DNA of 64,000 bases from Termitomyces sp. T153 (lineage: Eukaryota; Basidiomycota; Agaricomycetes; Agaricales; Lyophyllaceae): NCBI GenBank assembly GCA_018296165.2, contig JACKQL020000030.1, positions 619,003 to 683,002 on the forward strand. Reading direction: 5' to 3'. This document shows positions 11,999 to 21,841 of the stretch, one piece after another. The stretch's first letter is position 1. Every line of letters starts with the position of its first letter. The notes beneath the pieces were generated by a model, which was not told the DNA's origin, did not search any database, and saw only the letters and a program-made list of their open reading frames with translations. The position numbers were made by a program, and so were the translations under genes.

Positions 11999-12002
11999 CT
12001 AG
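11999..12002. repeat. Target-site duplication CTAG (left)
   Basis: CTAG directly precedes the TG of the left LTR and recurs directly after the CA of the right LTR at 22,725-22,728. A 4-bp duplication is short but within the range reported for Ty3/Gypsy elements. Confidence 0.75.
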
Positions 12003-12895
12003 TGATGCAAAAGCTAAAGTTGACTATGGCTCTAAGTTACAAACTTTGGCCAAACATGTCTGACTTAGACTTTGTGAGGTTTTTGAGGTTCTTAATTACA
12101 AGTTCCCACTGTACTAGTAGTCCAAATAATAAATTTATTGATTTTATTTACTTAATTCGAGACGGTTCTCAAAACAAGCCAAGGGGCACAAATAGTGTAT
12201 TATACTAATGATCCTGAAGTAAGTAATGCTCGTAAGCCTAAGAAATCCACTCCCTGGGGACTTCTGAGCCATAGCAATCACTTTCTTGTCCTCACTGCTT
12301 GACCTTTCTTCCCTCTTATACCCCTCCTATCATGCATGGACCTTGCAATGGCATGCTTTATTTGTCATTGTCTAGTTATGTAGTTGGCTGATGGTTGGTC
12401 TGGGCATTGGGGTTCCACATGGGCTGGGCTTGGCAACTTATAGTTACATCCCTCTTTCTTCCCTTCCTCTCCTGCTTGTTTTCTCTCTTCAGCACATGAT
12501 CTTTATCCCTCAAGGGCAGCAAGGCTTATATTATGACTTTGCCAGTGGGATGGCTGCTTTGCACACTCCTCACTGGACCAGGTGTCAGCCTATGGCAAGC
12601 TCAGGCTGCTGCCCAAACTTGGCATTGGCTATGCATTTCTGATCACGCCAAGGTTCCTGGCCTCATTTGTTCCTGGTTGTAACTGGCTTTCTGGTCAAGT
12701 CTTTTGTGGTTTTAATGGGAGGGATACTTTCTGAGGTGCATCCTATGTCTACCATTTTCGATGTTTTGCTATTGGCTTACAGTTTTCAGCCTAGCATAGC
12801 TATATTATGCTATATTATATTATCTATTACAATATATTGCTTTTTCGGACTTTTTGTGTTTCCTCTGGTCTCGTAACCTCAAGCCCATTGTATCA
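12003..12895 (-). repeat. 3' LTR of the Gypsy element (left copy)
   Basis: Starts tgatgcaaaagc and ends cattgtatca. It matches the right copy nearly base for base for about 720 bp. After about 12,735 the two LTRs differ by a cluster of transitions plus a small indel around 12,800-12,830. It retains CpGs (ttcgatg, ttcggac, ctcgtaac) that are lost in the right copy. Confidence 0.95.
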
Positions 12896-12904
12896 CCTCC
12901 CCTA
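12896..12904 (-). promoter_or_regulatory. Polypurine tract for plus-strand DNA priming
   Basis: On the element strand the sequence immediately before the 3' LTR start (TGATAC) is TAGGGGAGG. A purine run abutting the LTR is the usual plus-strand primer of LTR elements. Its position independently supports the LTR boundary. Confidence 0.75.
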
Positions 12905-13142
12905 CACCAACTACTGCCTGCCCTCAGTCAGCTCAGTTACTCCAGTAGGCTTCGCCAAGCCTTGCCCTTGTACTAAAAAAAATCTTTCTCTTTTTCCACA
13001 GAAAAAAAACTTTTTCTAGCCAGGTACAAAAGCCTTTTGTCTTTGCGGTTCTCCCCCCATGGCTCCTTCTGTTAGCATTGTTATCCCTACTGCTCCTTGC
13101 TGAGCCTCTAGACCCCTTGCACCCATTTCTGCTGCTTCTCCC

Positions 13143-14164
13143 ATGTCCACTGACCATTTCACCAACTTCAAATGTGCTATAAAGTGTGATGGTAAACAGG
13201 CTATTGTAGCTATCCTCTAGCTGCCCCTGTTTGCCTCTGCCCTCATTGGCATTTGCAACACTGCCAAAGCTTTTCCAGGATTGGACAGTGACCATACCTG
13301 GTACATTGGTATGACCCGTTTGGTAAGTCTGCCTTCCCCTCATCATCTTCTTTCCTCATGCTTGCTTTAGCACTTTGCCAACAAGTCTGATTATCCCAGA
13401 CTGTTGGAGCAGAAAGGGCTTGTAGACACATTGTCCCAGATCCTACCTATGCTCAACTGCCTCTCCACTGATGATGCCCCTGACATCCAGCATTTCTTCA
13501 CATTTGCTGACACACTCATTCTTATAGACAAGAAGCAGTGTGAGGAACAGCACAAACATGAGATACAGGAGGTCTGTCCTGCTTCTTCCTCTATCCTTTT
13601 CCCTTATCTCTGACTTATTTTAGCAACAGCGCTGTCAGCATGAGGCTCGCAACACTGAGATGCTTGGTTTGACTCCTGTCTGCTCCTCCAAATGGAAGGC
13701 TAACATAAGTTTGCCAGCTTCTCAAGTGGCATTCCTCATGTGGCGCCTCAATCACTTAATACTTCTCTTGCCCCATTTACAGGTGGAACCCGAGGGCAAA
13801 CTCAAACCGAAGAAGGTCAAGGTTACCCCCTCCCTGAGTCAGTCCCTTTGACTGCTTCTTGCCTCGCTTTCCTTAACTCCTGCTTCTAGCTAGCTTCAAG
13901 CTTGGCAGCAATGCTGTGCTTGCTTTGCTGGGTCAGATTTCTGCGGCCCTTGAGAATTGCCTTCTTGATGAGGACAATGCCACCCCACTTGCTGAACTTC
14001 AAAAGCATTGTAAAGCAATTGACTTTGCTGCACAGCAACAACTATATTCTCTCAACCTTGGCCTCCAGACTTTCTGCCATATCTCTGCATGGCTCGAGCA
14101 CTTGGACAAAGTCCTTGGGTCCTCTGAGATTGAGAAGACCAGTTCTCTTCTCAGTGACCTCTGA
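13143..14164 (+). CDS. Spliced opposite-strand gene carried in the Gypsy element, unknown function
   Basis: Between integrase and the 3' LTR lies a gene on the strand opposite to gag-pol. From the ATG at 13,143 a first exon runs to 13,322 with one in-frame TAG (13,218-13,220). A canonical intron (13,323-13,370, gtaagt...ttgctttag) follows, then an exon to 13,571 (starts HFANKSDYPRLLEQ, contains LSTDDAPDIQHFFTFADTL). A second intron is at 13,572-13,623, then a Gln/Glu-rich piece. Later splicing is ambiguous. The last exon (from about 13,890) reads NAVLALLGQISAALE and ends in the TGA at 14,162. The protein is charged and helix-prone. I do not recognise it. The single TAG could be CAG mutated to TAG, so it may be newly dead. 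Confidence 0.55.
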
Positions 14165-14482
14165 GTTTCTCCTGAGATATGTTTTTACTGCTTCTTTATT
14201 TCCTCTTCTGTTTTATTTACCCAGCTTTCCAGGCCCCTGTCCATGATTCTGACATCAAGCTCACTGATTCCCCAGCAGATAGCCCCAAAAATGCCATGGA
14301 TCTATTGTTGGCTACTCCAGTGTAAGCACCAGCTCTGCCTCTGCCTTGCATAGTATAGCCGTACTCTTAGCTATCTCTAAAATCCTTGTATCTCACCACA
14401 AGTGATGTTATTAACCCTGAAACAAAGCATGACTTGAACAAGTTTTCTTTTACTTTTGCTAAGTAAAATTTTTAATTTTTCA

Positions 14483-16180
14483 TCAACCTTTGGAGCTATT
14501 GTCCGACCCATTCCTATCATGATCTAAAGGCTTGTGGAGCCTTATAGAACCAAATGATGGATCTGGCATAGCATTCCCTGTAGGCTTTTGTAGTTCTTCC
14601 CTTAACCCTTTCAACTTTTCTGGAGTGATATCTATCCATTGCTCTAGGCTTTGGGATAGCTCCAAGCATTTCTGAGCTTTGTAAGGAATTACTCTAAAAG
14701 CTGCAACTCTGGTCTGCCAAACTGACCTGTCCAATTCTGCCACAATATAATTACCACCCTTGGTCCTGGCAATTACTACTATGGGACCATGAAAACAGGG
14801 CAGCATTTTAGCACTGTGTGAACTTTCTGTAATCATATTCTTCACCAAGACTAAGTCCAATGGCTTGAATTTGAAGTCTTTGATAGAGTTTTGATGCTCT
14901 TCTGCAAACTTCAAGGCCCATTGGAGTTTGTCCTTCCCAACTCTTTCTCTCATTTCCTCCACATGTTGGTGGTGCTTGGCTAAAGCTCTAGCATGATAAC
15001 CAATTAACTCTTCTGTAGACAATGGCCCTTCTGGTAATTCTATTAACCAGGTAGCCTCTACCAAGTCTAAAGGTAGAGTTGGATGAGCCCCAGTGACCAT
15101 GAAGTATGGTGAACATCCAAATCTCTGCTGGATAGTAATGTGATCACTCCACATTACATGGAAGAAGAACCAAAACCATTTAGTGTGATCCTCACAAGCC
15201 TTGAATAAAGCTTGCCTAACATCCCAATGTGGTCTTTCAATTTTGCCATTAGCTTGAGAGTTGTATGGAGAGATGGCAATGCCCCTGATTCCATATTTAT
15301 TCTCTATCCAAGCTGTGACCTTTTTGAATTGTCCAGCATTATCAGTGATGATCTCTGCAATGCAGCCCCAGCAACAAATCACATCCTCAAACAACCATTG
15401 ACCAATTGTTTTATGGTTTTCCTTGTGCAGAGGCCTCCCTTCTATCCATGAAGACAATGCACACCTACTATGGACAATATACTTGCAGCCATTTGAAGCT
15501 GGAGTCATGTGCATAGTATCAATGTGAATTGTTTGGAAGATAGAGGGTGTATAGGTCACTGTGGGAGCTCTGTTTACAACTGTCTTCTGACATATCTGGC
15601 AGTTGTGGCAAGTCCCAACATACCACTGTACATCTCCATCAATTCCTGGCCACCAAAATTGTTCTTGTACTAACATTTTGGTTGCATAAGTCCCTCTATA
15701 CCCTAAGGCATCATGGGCTGATTTAAGCATGAACATTCACTTATCGATATTGACTACTAGCTTATGCCTAGCCTCATGATTGCATTTATACAGTCTCCCC
15801 TTTTGATCAAAGAAGAACTGCCTTGCAAACCTCTTGAACTTGTCTGGGTCCCAGCCTTTTAAACCTTCAGGTTCTTTGCTTGGGTCTTGTAGCCAGCTTT
15901 GTACAATTGGTAGCAAGTCATCCCACTGTTCACTCTCTCTACCCTTCCTATGTTCTAAGTAGGCTTGTATGTCTGCTTCCTTTTCTTCCTCAGTACCTTC
16001 TGTGGGTAACAGAGGCTGAGAGAGAGATAGTACTGCAACAGGATCTATTCTAGATGTCTGCTGCTGACTTAGAACTGCCTTCCTGAGTTCCATCTCTTGA
16101 GACCTTGCTCTATCAAGTTCTTGTTCAAAGTCTGATACTCCAGTGGCTACTGCATGTAGATAGCCACCTCTAGTGTCAAT
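14483..16180 (-). pseudogene. Pol: integrase region with one in-frame stop
   Basis: Two open segments (15,740-16,180 and 14,483-15,736) are separated only by TGA at 15,737-15,739. Integrase domains in order: a zinc-binding region reading AHDALGYRGTYATK...CHNCQICQ, where the usual second His of HHCC is Tyr. Next is the DDE core, with D in TIHIDTMHM, D in EIITDNAGQF and E in ANGKIERPHWDVRQ. Last is a C-terminal GPY/F-like segment (LPCFHGPIVVIA...VAAFRVIPYK). Integrase inserts the cDNA copy into the genome. No chromodomain follows. The HHCC change and the stop predict a dead protein. Confidence 0.85.
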
Positions 16181-18085
16181 TCAATCTGCAAACTCTTCAA
16201 GTGCTAAGGGTTCCCAATCCTTCCAGCCTGGTTCATTGTTGGTTTTAGCCGGATATTCAAAGTGCATAGTCTTGGGGTTGTCGACCAACTCTGGATTAAC
16301 AGGTGGGTACTCCTCATCTCCTGGCTGCTTGAGCCTCCTAGACAGACCATCCACACTAAAGGTTTTTCCTGGCACATGCCTCAAAGGTGAATGATAGAGT
16401 AGTACATCCTCAATCCATCTCATAATGGTGGCATTGGGTCCTACTCCAGGATTGCTTAGCATTCCCTTCAGATACTTGGCATCTGTCTCCACTACAAGCT
16501 TCCTACAACCAACTAGCCAATACTTATTAGCTTGCAAGGCTCTCATCAAACCATAGAGTTCTCTCTTAGGTTGTGAGAATCTTGCCTCCCTCTCATTCAA
16601 GGTGATGGATCCTAGCTTAGCACAAGTGCATTGCTTAGGATTGTCTGGAGCTTCCTGGAATATTCCAAAGCCCACTGCCATCCAAGAAGTGTCAACTAAT
16701 AAGACCACTGCCCCTCCTGACTCATAGTCAAGTGGTTTCAAAGGTGCACTTTCAGCTAGCAACTTCTTCAACTGAGCCATTGCTGACTGCTGTTCCTCAC
16801 CCCAAACAAATGGTGTGTGGTTTTGAGTCAATTTGTTGATGGGTGCAGCCACTTTAGCATAGTCTTTAATGAACATCCTAAAGGTACCACAAGTACCTAG
16901 AAAAGCTCTGAAATCTGACTTGTCCTGACAATCACCCCACCCCATAACAATAGCCAATCTCTTGGTCTCAGGTTTCTGTCCCTCATAGGAACATCTATGC
17001 CCAACCACTACAATCTCATCTGCACAGACTACTGACTTTTTCCCAGAGAAAGTTCCTCTGGCATATTTGATTCTTTGTAACACTCTGTCTACATTCTGCA
17101 GATGTTCCCATACAAATCTTCTAATGCCTGGGTTTTCTAGGATAACTTCATAGCCCCCATCTGGCAATTCATACCTGTGAGGTGGACCTCTGATTGGCAC
17201 ATCATCAATATATGGCCAAGTTACATGAGGTATCTCATCTTTCAAGATGAAGGTAATGTCATCATGAAAGATTGGTACTGAGTTTGTCCAGCCCATTGGC
17301 AGGGTTACTAGCCTTAGAGCACCAAAGAGTGTCTGAAAGGTGGTATAGTCCCTAGACTTCACATCCAACACTCTCTCATAATATCCCACATACAAGTCAA
17401 AGATCCCTCCACAAGCTCTGCCAGCAAAGTGATTAGCTAATTCTTCAGTTGCTGGTGGCAACCCAGAATGTGCTATGGTCACTTTGTTTAAAGGTTCCAA
17501 GCTGTGAACTATCCTCAAACTCTCACCATCCTTCTTCAATACTGTGAACCACTGGGATCTGTATGAAGAGTTAGATGGCTCATACACTCCTGCCTCAATT
17601 TTCTGCTTTATCATCTGGCAGATTTTATCTCTGAGTCCTGGAGCAATGGGAATGTTCTTCAATACCCAGGGAGTGTGAGGAATTACTGGCATCACTACAG
17701 GAGGGAAGAATTTTTCCTTGAGCCTACCTCTTTGAGAATCATCCCATGCAAAAGCCTCATTCTGCCATCATTAAATGATGTACTGCATTCATCTCCTCTG
17801 GCCATAAGAAACCATCACCATGTGCTTGGTCAATGATCTCCTTGCACTCAGCAGTATACCTCTCTGTGGGTTTGAAATCAGGTGGGTTTGAGTCCAACTG
17901 GGGCATGTCTGCTAGTGGATCCCTAGTGATACACCTTTCAATTCTAAACTCCTCAGGAGAGGTTCTTAGTACAGGTTTCACCTTTCTAGCAACAGGTTTG
18001 TATTTCTTAGAGAAGACTTGTGCAGTTTCCCCCACACCTGCTTCTAACTCTAGGCTTCCCTGCTGTACTAAGATCTCTTCCAACT
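16181..18085 (-). pseudogene. Pol: reverse transcriptase and RNase H
   Basis: The 504-residue open part (16,181-17,695) carries the RT fingers and palm, with FAGRACGGIFDLYVGYYERV at the usual motif A site and WPYIDDVPIRG as the YxDD active site. After that come VVLLVDTSWMAVGFGIFQ and VVETDAKYLKGM of RNase H, and an ending VPGKTFSVDGLSRRL. This copies element RNA into DNA. The frame upstream (17,760-18,085) contains TSPEEFRIERCI and GFLWPEEMNAVHHLM. It is one base out of register with the RT part at about 17,757-17,762. A TGA at 16,181-16,183 separates RNase H from the integrase leader. Confidence 0.9.
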
Positions 18086-18099
18086 TCTCTGGTATCTGA
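18086..18099. repeat. SINE target-site duplication (left)
   Basis: tctctggtatctga, 14 bp, identical to 18,974-18,987. In the pol frame it encodes QIPE on both sides of the insertion. Confidence 0.9.
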
Positions 18100-18973
18100 T
18101 GATGATGATGATGATGATGATTCTTTTTATTTCCTTCAAGTCCTATTTTACACATGACCGGTTTTTGTGTTCTAGGACCCTCAGTACGTAATGGGGGAGG
18201 TTATAATCCCACGCTAAATCCCACTACCATCTGCCGCTAACATGCTGTCCCAATTTCTAAACCCAGCTGTACTCCGCACGGCTTAGTTGGAGTTGATTGG
18301 TGTAGGACTCAGTAGCCCAATCGGCAAGCTCATGCCTTCCTCTAGTCAACCCGCAACCAAGAGTAGTCACGACTCCACCCTTCCCCATGCCCAGATGCTA
18401 CTTTCGGAAGATCGATCCCAAGATTCGGAACCCGCAACGGAATGAGCCAGTGGGCCGCCTATTGGCCCCAGAGGACTGTAGTGACAGACATGCCGCACCT
18501 TTCGGCTAGACACCCGATCAAACCATCAGCCGTGGTCGGGTATTTCCCGGACCACACCGAACCCATCCAATGGACCACACGATATGTTGGCAGCCTGATC
18601 AAACTGTTGACTCCTATCCTCACGCCTACCCGTGCCATGACCCACTTGGTCAGCGAAGGCCTGGACCCTCTCCCAAATCCGTCGCACCGGAGAAACTTTT
18701 ACTTTTTCTGCATCAAGTCACGAGCGTAGTGGTCACCATGCATCATCAAACCACGTGTCTGATTGGTAAGTCCCCTTCGGCCTGCACAACAAAGCCTCCC
18801 TAGTCAGACATGTGCGGGCAGTGGCTTCCTGGCGGCGTTGAAATAACCCACGTGGTGTCTAAGGTGTTTTCCACACAGGTGCACTCAGCCAGAGTCGAAA
18901 CCCCGACCTTGCACTCGCAAGTCACATGACCTGCTTTGGGACACGCTGGTGCCAGCTGAGCCAACGTGCCCCC
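18100..18973 (-). mobile_element. tRNA-derived SINE inserted in Gypsy pol
   Basis: An 874-bp insertion flanked by a perfect 14-bp duplication. On the minus strand its head (from 18,973) has a tRNA-like RNA polymerase III promoter. The A box region is GTTGGCTCAGCTGG (about 18,952-18,965) and the B box region is GGTCGGGGTTTCGACTC (about 18,891-18,907), 40-odd bp apart as in a tRNA gene. The tail at the left is a pure TGA/TCA triplet run of seven units (18,100-18,120). SINEs do not code for protein and move with LINE enzymes. The length is large for a SINE, so a composite is possible. Unlike its host the insert is rich in CpG. Confidence 0.82.
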
Positions 18974-18987
18974 TCTCTGGTATCTGA
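18974..18987. repeat. SINE target-site duplication (right)
   Basis: Second copy of tctctggtatctga, next to the tRNA-like head of the SINE. Confidence 0.9.
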
Positions 18988-20236
18988 CACAGCTGCCCAT
19001 TTAGATAGGCTACTAATGTCTTCTCATCTCTTCCTCCCACATCTCCCTCTGCAGCAAAGGCCTGCAGATACACATCTCTCAACTCCAGGTTCTTGAATCC
19101 ACTATGATTTATAGTGTATCCATTCACCATTACTTCACCATTCTCCTTCTCCCCAATCATCACTGCCACCTCTCCCTGGTCACTGACCAGATCATTGAGA
19201 TTTAAAATTTTGGATCACTATCTCTTCCAACACCTGCCTTTGACACCTTCCCTCTTTGAAAAGTGGGCAGGGCTGTCCGGTGACCAGTATTAGGATCTCT
19301 GATAGTCATGATAGCACTGCCATCTTGAAGGTTTTGTATGTTGCTCTCTGTCAGTGTGTCAAATGGATGACTCAACAAGACAGTATAAGCTGGCTTGATA
19401 AAGATATGCACTTGTAGATAAATGGTGAAGCCTTCAGCAAAAGTAAATGGCACATTTTTGGCTAAACCAACTGATGTATTCACTTGACTGTTGGCACTCT
19501 CCATCCTTAAGCATATGTCTGGATTCCAAGTCAATCCTAAATGAAGTGCCTCATCTAGTGCCATATAGACTATTTGAGAACCACTATCTAGAATTGTCTC
19601 TACTTGTCCCCTCTGGTTGACAATGGGGTTCAAGGATCTCAGCACTTGCAAATCTCTAGCCACATATACCACTACTGGCTTTTCTCCTGGAGGGATATAT
19701 TCCAAGTAAGTGGCTACACAATCCTGATGCACTACTGCACCAGTAGGCAAATCATCCTGTGTTCCATCTGCAATGAAATAAGTTGCCATTGGTAGATCAT
19801 TAACATCTACTTTGTCAGGTGGTTTCTTCTCCCTTACAGTCTGCTGTTGAACTGCTACCCTTGGGATATTGGGATCCCTAGACTGAGTTCCTGATTTGAG
19901 AGTCAATTTTTGTATCATTGCCTCTCTTAATCCAGGAGCCACATCTAACAGTTCTCCAGTACTGAAAGGTACAGTAGCCTCCCAGAGCTTATCAATGGTC
20001 CTATCCTACTCCTTCCTCCTTGTTCCTGTTAAGGAACTTTTAACAGTGTCCTGCACTGGCAAGTCTGGTCCCTCATTGAGGGCTGGAACCTTCTCAAAGG
20101 TAGATCCAGTTTTGTACTGCTCTAGGTGGAATCACCAGAGTTAGCTTTTCTTTCCAGGGTTTTTCAGGGGTTCTTTCTGGCAATGAGGATACTCCTGGTT
20201 GAGATGCCTCTTTCCTAATTGCCTTCATTGAGTTAT
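18988..20236 (-). pseudogene. Pol: aspartic protease region
   Basis: The 19,202-19,942 part contains the retropepsin active-site segment VETILDSGSQIVYMALDEAL (DSG triad) and a downstream VLLSHPFDTLTES segment. The protease would cleave the Gag-Pol polyprotein. Upstream the same frame continues to about 20,110 (PALNEGPDLPVQDTVKSSLT) but is cut by TAG at 20,006-20,008, in a context where CAG would fit. Downstream the frame moves by one base within the aaaatttt run near 19,205 and continues as LNLNDLVSDQGEVAVMIGEK until the SINE. Confidence 0.85.
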
Positions 20237-21709
20237 TTAAAAATCCTTAGAGGAAGATTTCTGTTCCTGAGGACTAGCTGTGTTCCTTGTGTTGATCAAC
20301 ACACTGAGCATCTCAGCCATTTTATTGAAACCTTTCTCCAAGTCTCCTAAGCAGTCTGACTCCTTATATTGAATGTGCCCTAGCATGTCATCTCTTGTGT
20401 CTCTAGCAGAGTTTACATAGGTAGAGTAAGTGACTGTCTCTGGAGGGTCATCTTCTGGCCATCCAAAGTACATATTCACCTGCTTATTATGTACTTGTGC
20501 TAGTCTAGCATGAGGAGATATACCAGCAGGATCTCTGGGTAGAGGAGCACCACTAGGTAGTCTGGCTCTCCCCTCCAACAGGATGATCCATCCTTTTTGT
20601 ACATCTCCCTTGATGACTTCACACTCTGAGATTCTATGTCCAGTTTGCCAACAATAGAAGCAAGTAACACCACTCCTCCCAGAAGTTGGAAATGTAGGAG
20701 GCCCTTCTGCCCTTATACCCTGGCTCCCTTTGGTATTTAAGAAGGTATTGCACATGTCCAACTGACCAGCTTGCAAAGCCTGCATGGTACTCTGGATGCT
20801 CCCCATTTGTTTCCCAATGGTAACCACAGCATCTTGCAGGTGAGCCATTTTCTCCTCCACTTCCTCCTCCTTAATGTTCCCCTTTCTAGTTTCTGTTTTC
20901 TCTATTTTCTCCTCTCTAGGGCTCCTTATAGTAGCACCATCTATCAAGGTCCCCACTACTGTCAGCACTTCTGATAGGTCATACTTGTTGTCCTTGTGCC
21001 TATTTCTAGCAGGGTCTTTGTAGTGGCCATATCTACTGATCAACCTTTCCTCAATCACATCTCCAAAAGCTGGTGTAAAGCACCCCAGGAATTTGTCTAC
21101 CAGAGACCCATTCCTAGTGACATTAGCCAACTTCTTAGCCTCAGCTCTAAATTTCCTTATCAGAGAATGGATTTCTGTAGTGTCATTCCTACTAAGTCTG
21201 GCATGTTCTCTGCAGATTCTGTCCAGGTTTGCAACACTCCCTGTGTCATCCACTGCTTCTGGATAAGACTCCTTGATCTCTTTCTCAAAAGCAGACCAAG
21301 TATAGTTCTCTCCAAAGAAATCAAAGCCTAGCCATTCCTGTTTAGTCTGAGCATCCACATACTCCAAGATTCTCTTTTTCCTTTTTTTATCTCCTTGGAT
21401 CCTAGCATGCTCAAACAGAGAGATCATCCTTTGCAAAAAGCAATGAACCTCAGAGGGCTCAGTATGCTTAAACTTAGGTGCATCCCTGCTGTCAGGCAGT
21501 GGCAGTTTGTATCTGATATTTTGCTCCATTATTGAGGCAGTAGAAACTGATTGAGTAGTAGGGCACAGTTCTTTTAGTGAGCTTGAAATTACTTTCTCAG
21601 TCCAAAGTTTTCTCTTTCTGAGTAAGGTTTCAGGATCAGGCAAAAAGGACTTTGACCCACTGCTATTGGTCCTAGTTTCTCTTTTCCTTAATGTAACAGA
21701 GTTTTTCAC
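20237..21709 (-). CDS. Gag of the Gypsy element (490 aa), intact frame
   Basis: The longest undamaged frame of the element. The N-terminal part is basic. The central part (PSEVHCFLQRMISLFEHAR ... GFDFFGENYTWSAFEKEIK) is of the capsid type. A coiled, charged stretch follows (EEEVEEKMAHLQDAVVTIGK), then one CCHC zinc knuckle, CFYCWQTGHRISEC (CX2CX4HX4C), which binds element RNA. Gag forms the virus-like particle. The frame ends just before the protease region, with pol in another frame. It contains no CpG that I could find over about 1.5 kb. The start is taken at 21,709 (MKNSVTLRKRE) about 130 bp inside the LTR, but a shorter start is possible. Confidence 0.88.
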   Translation of the reverse strand: MKNSVTLRKRETRTNSSGSKSFLPDPETLLRKRKLWTEKVISSSLKELCPTTQSVSTASIMEQNIRYKLPLPDSRDAPKFKHTEPSEVHCFLQRMISLFEHARIQGDKKRKKRILEYVDAQTKQEWLGFDFFGENYTWSAFEKEIKESYPEAVDDTGSVANLDRICREHARLSRNDTTEIHSLIRKFRAEAKKLANVTRNGSLVDKFLGCFTPAFGDVIEERLISRYGHYKDPARNRHKDNKYDLSEVLTVVGTLIDGATIRSPREEKIEKTETRKGNIKEEEVEEKMAHLQDAVVTIGKQMGSIQSTMQALQAGQLDMCNTFLNTKGSQGIRAEGPPTFPTSGRSGVTCFYCWQTGHRISECEVIKGDVQKGWIILLEGRARLPSGAPLPRDPAGISPHARLAQVHNKQVNMYFGWPEDDPPETVTYSTYVNSARDTRDDMLGHIQYKESDCLGDLEKGFNKMAEMLSVLINTRNTASPQEQKSSSKDF

Positions 21710-21821
21710 CTTGGTTGCAATAACTTCAGGTGTTTTGGGCCAAGACCCAGGTAGTGTGAAACTAATGTTTCTGGATTGGACTCCTCATGGAGATCCAAAA
21801 GTGAGTTTTGTATTAAAGAAC

Positions 21822-21839
21822 CCCTCATGGTGGGCTCCA
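21822..21839 (-). promoter_or_regulatory. Candidate tRNA primer-binding site
   Basis: On the element strand the 5' LTR ends in GCATCA, then TC, then TGGAGCCCACCATGAGGG. A TGG two bases inside the LTR, complementary to a tRNA ending in CCA, is the normal layout. The sequence is not the common initiator-Met site. The tRNA was not identified. Confidence 0.5.
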
Positions 21840-21841
21840 GA

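Noticed and set aside
18100..18155. Poly-His stretch (HHHHHHH) in a pol frame
   Set aside because: It is the triplet tail of the SINE read as codons, not a protein feature.
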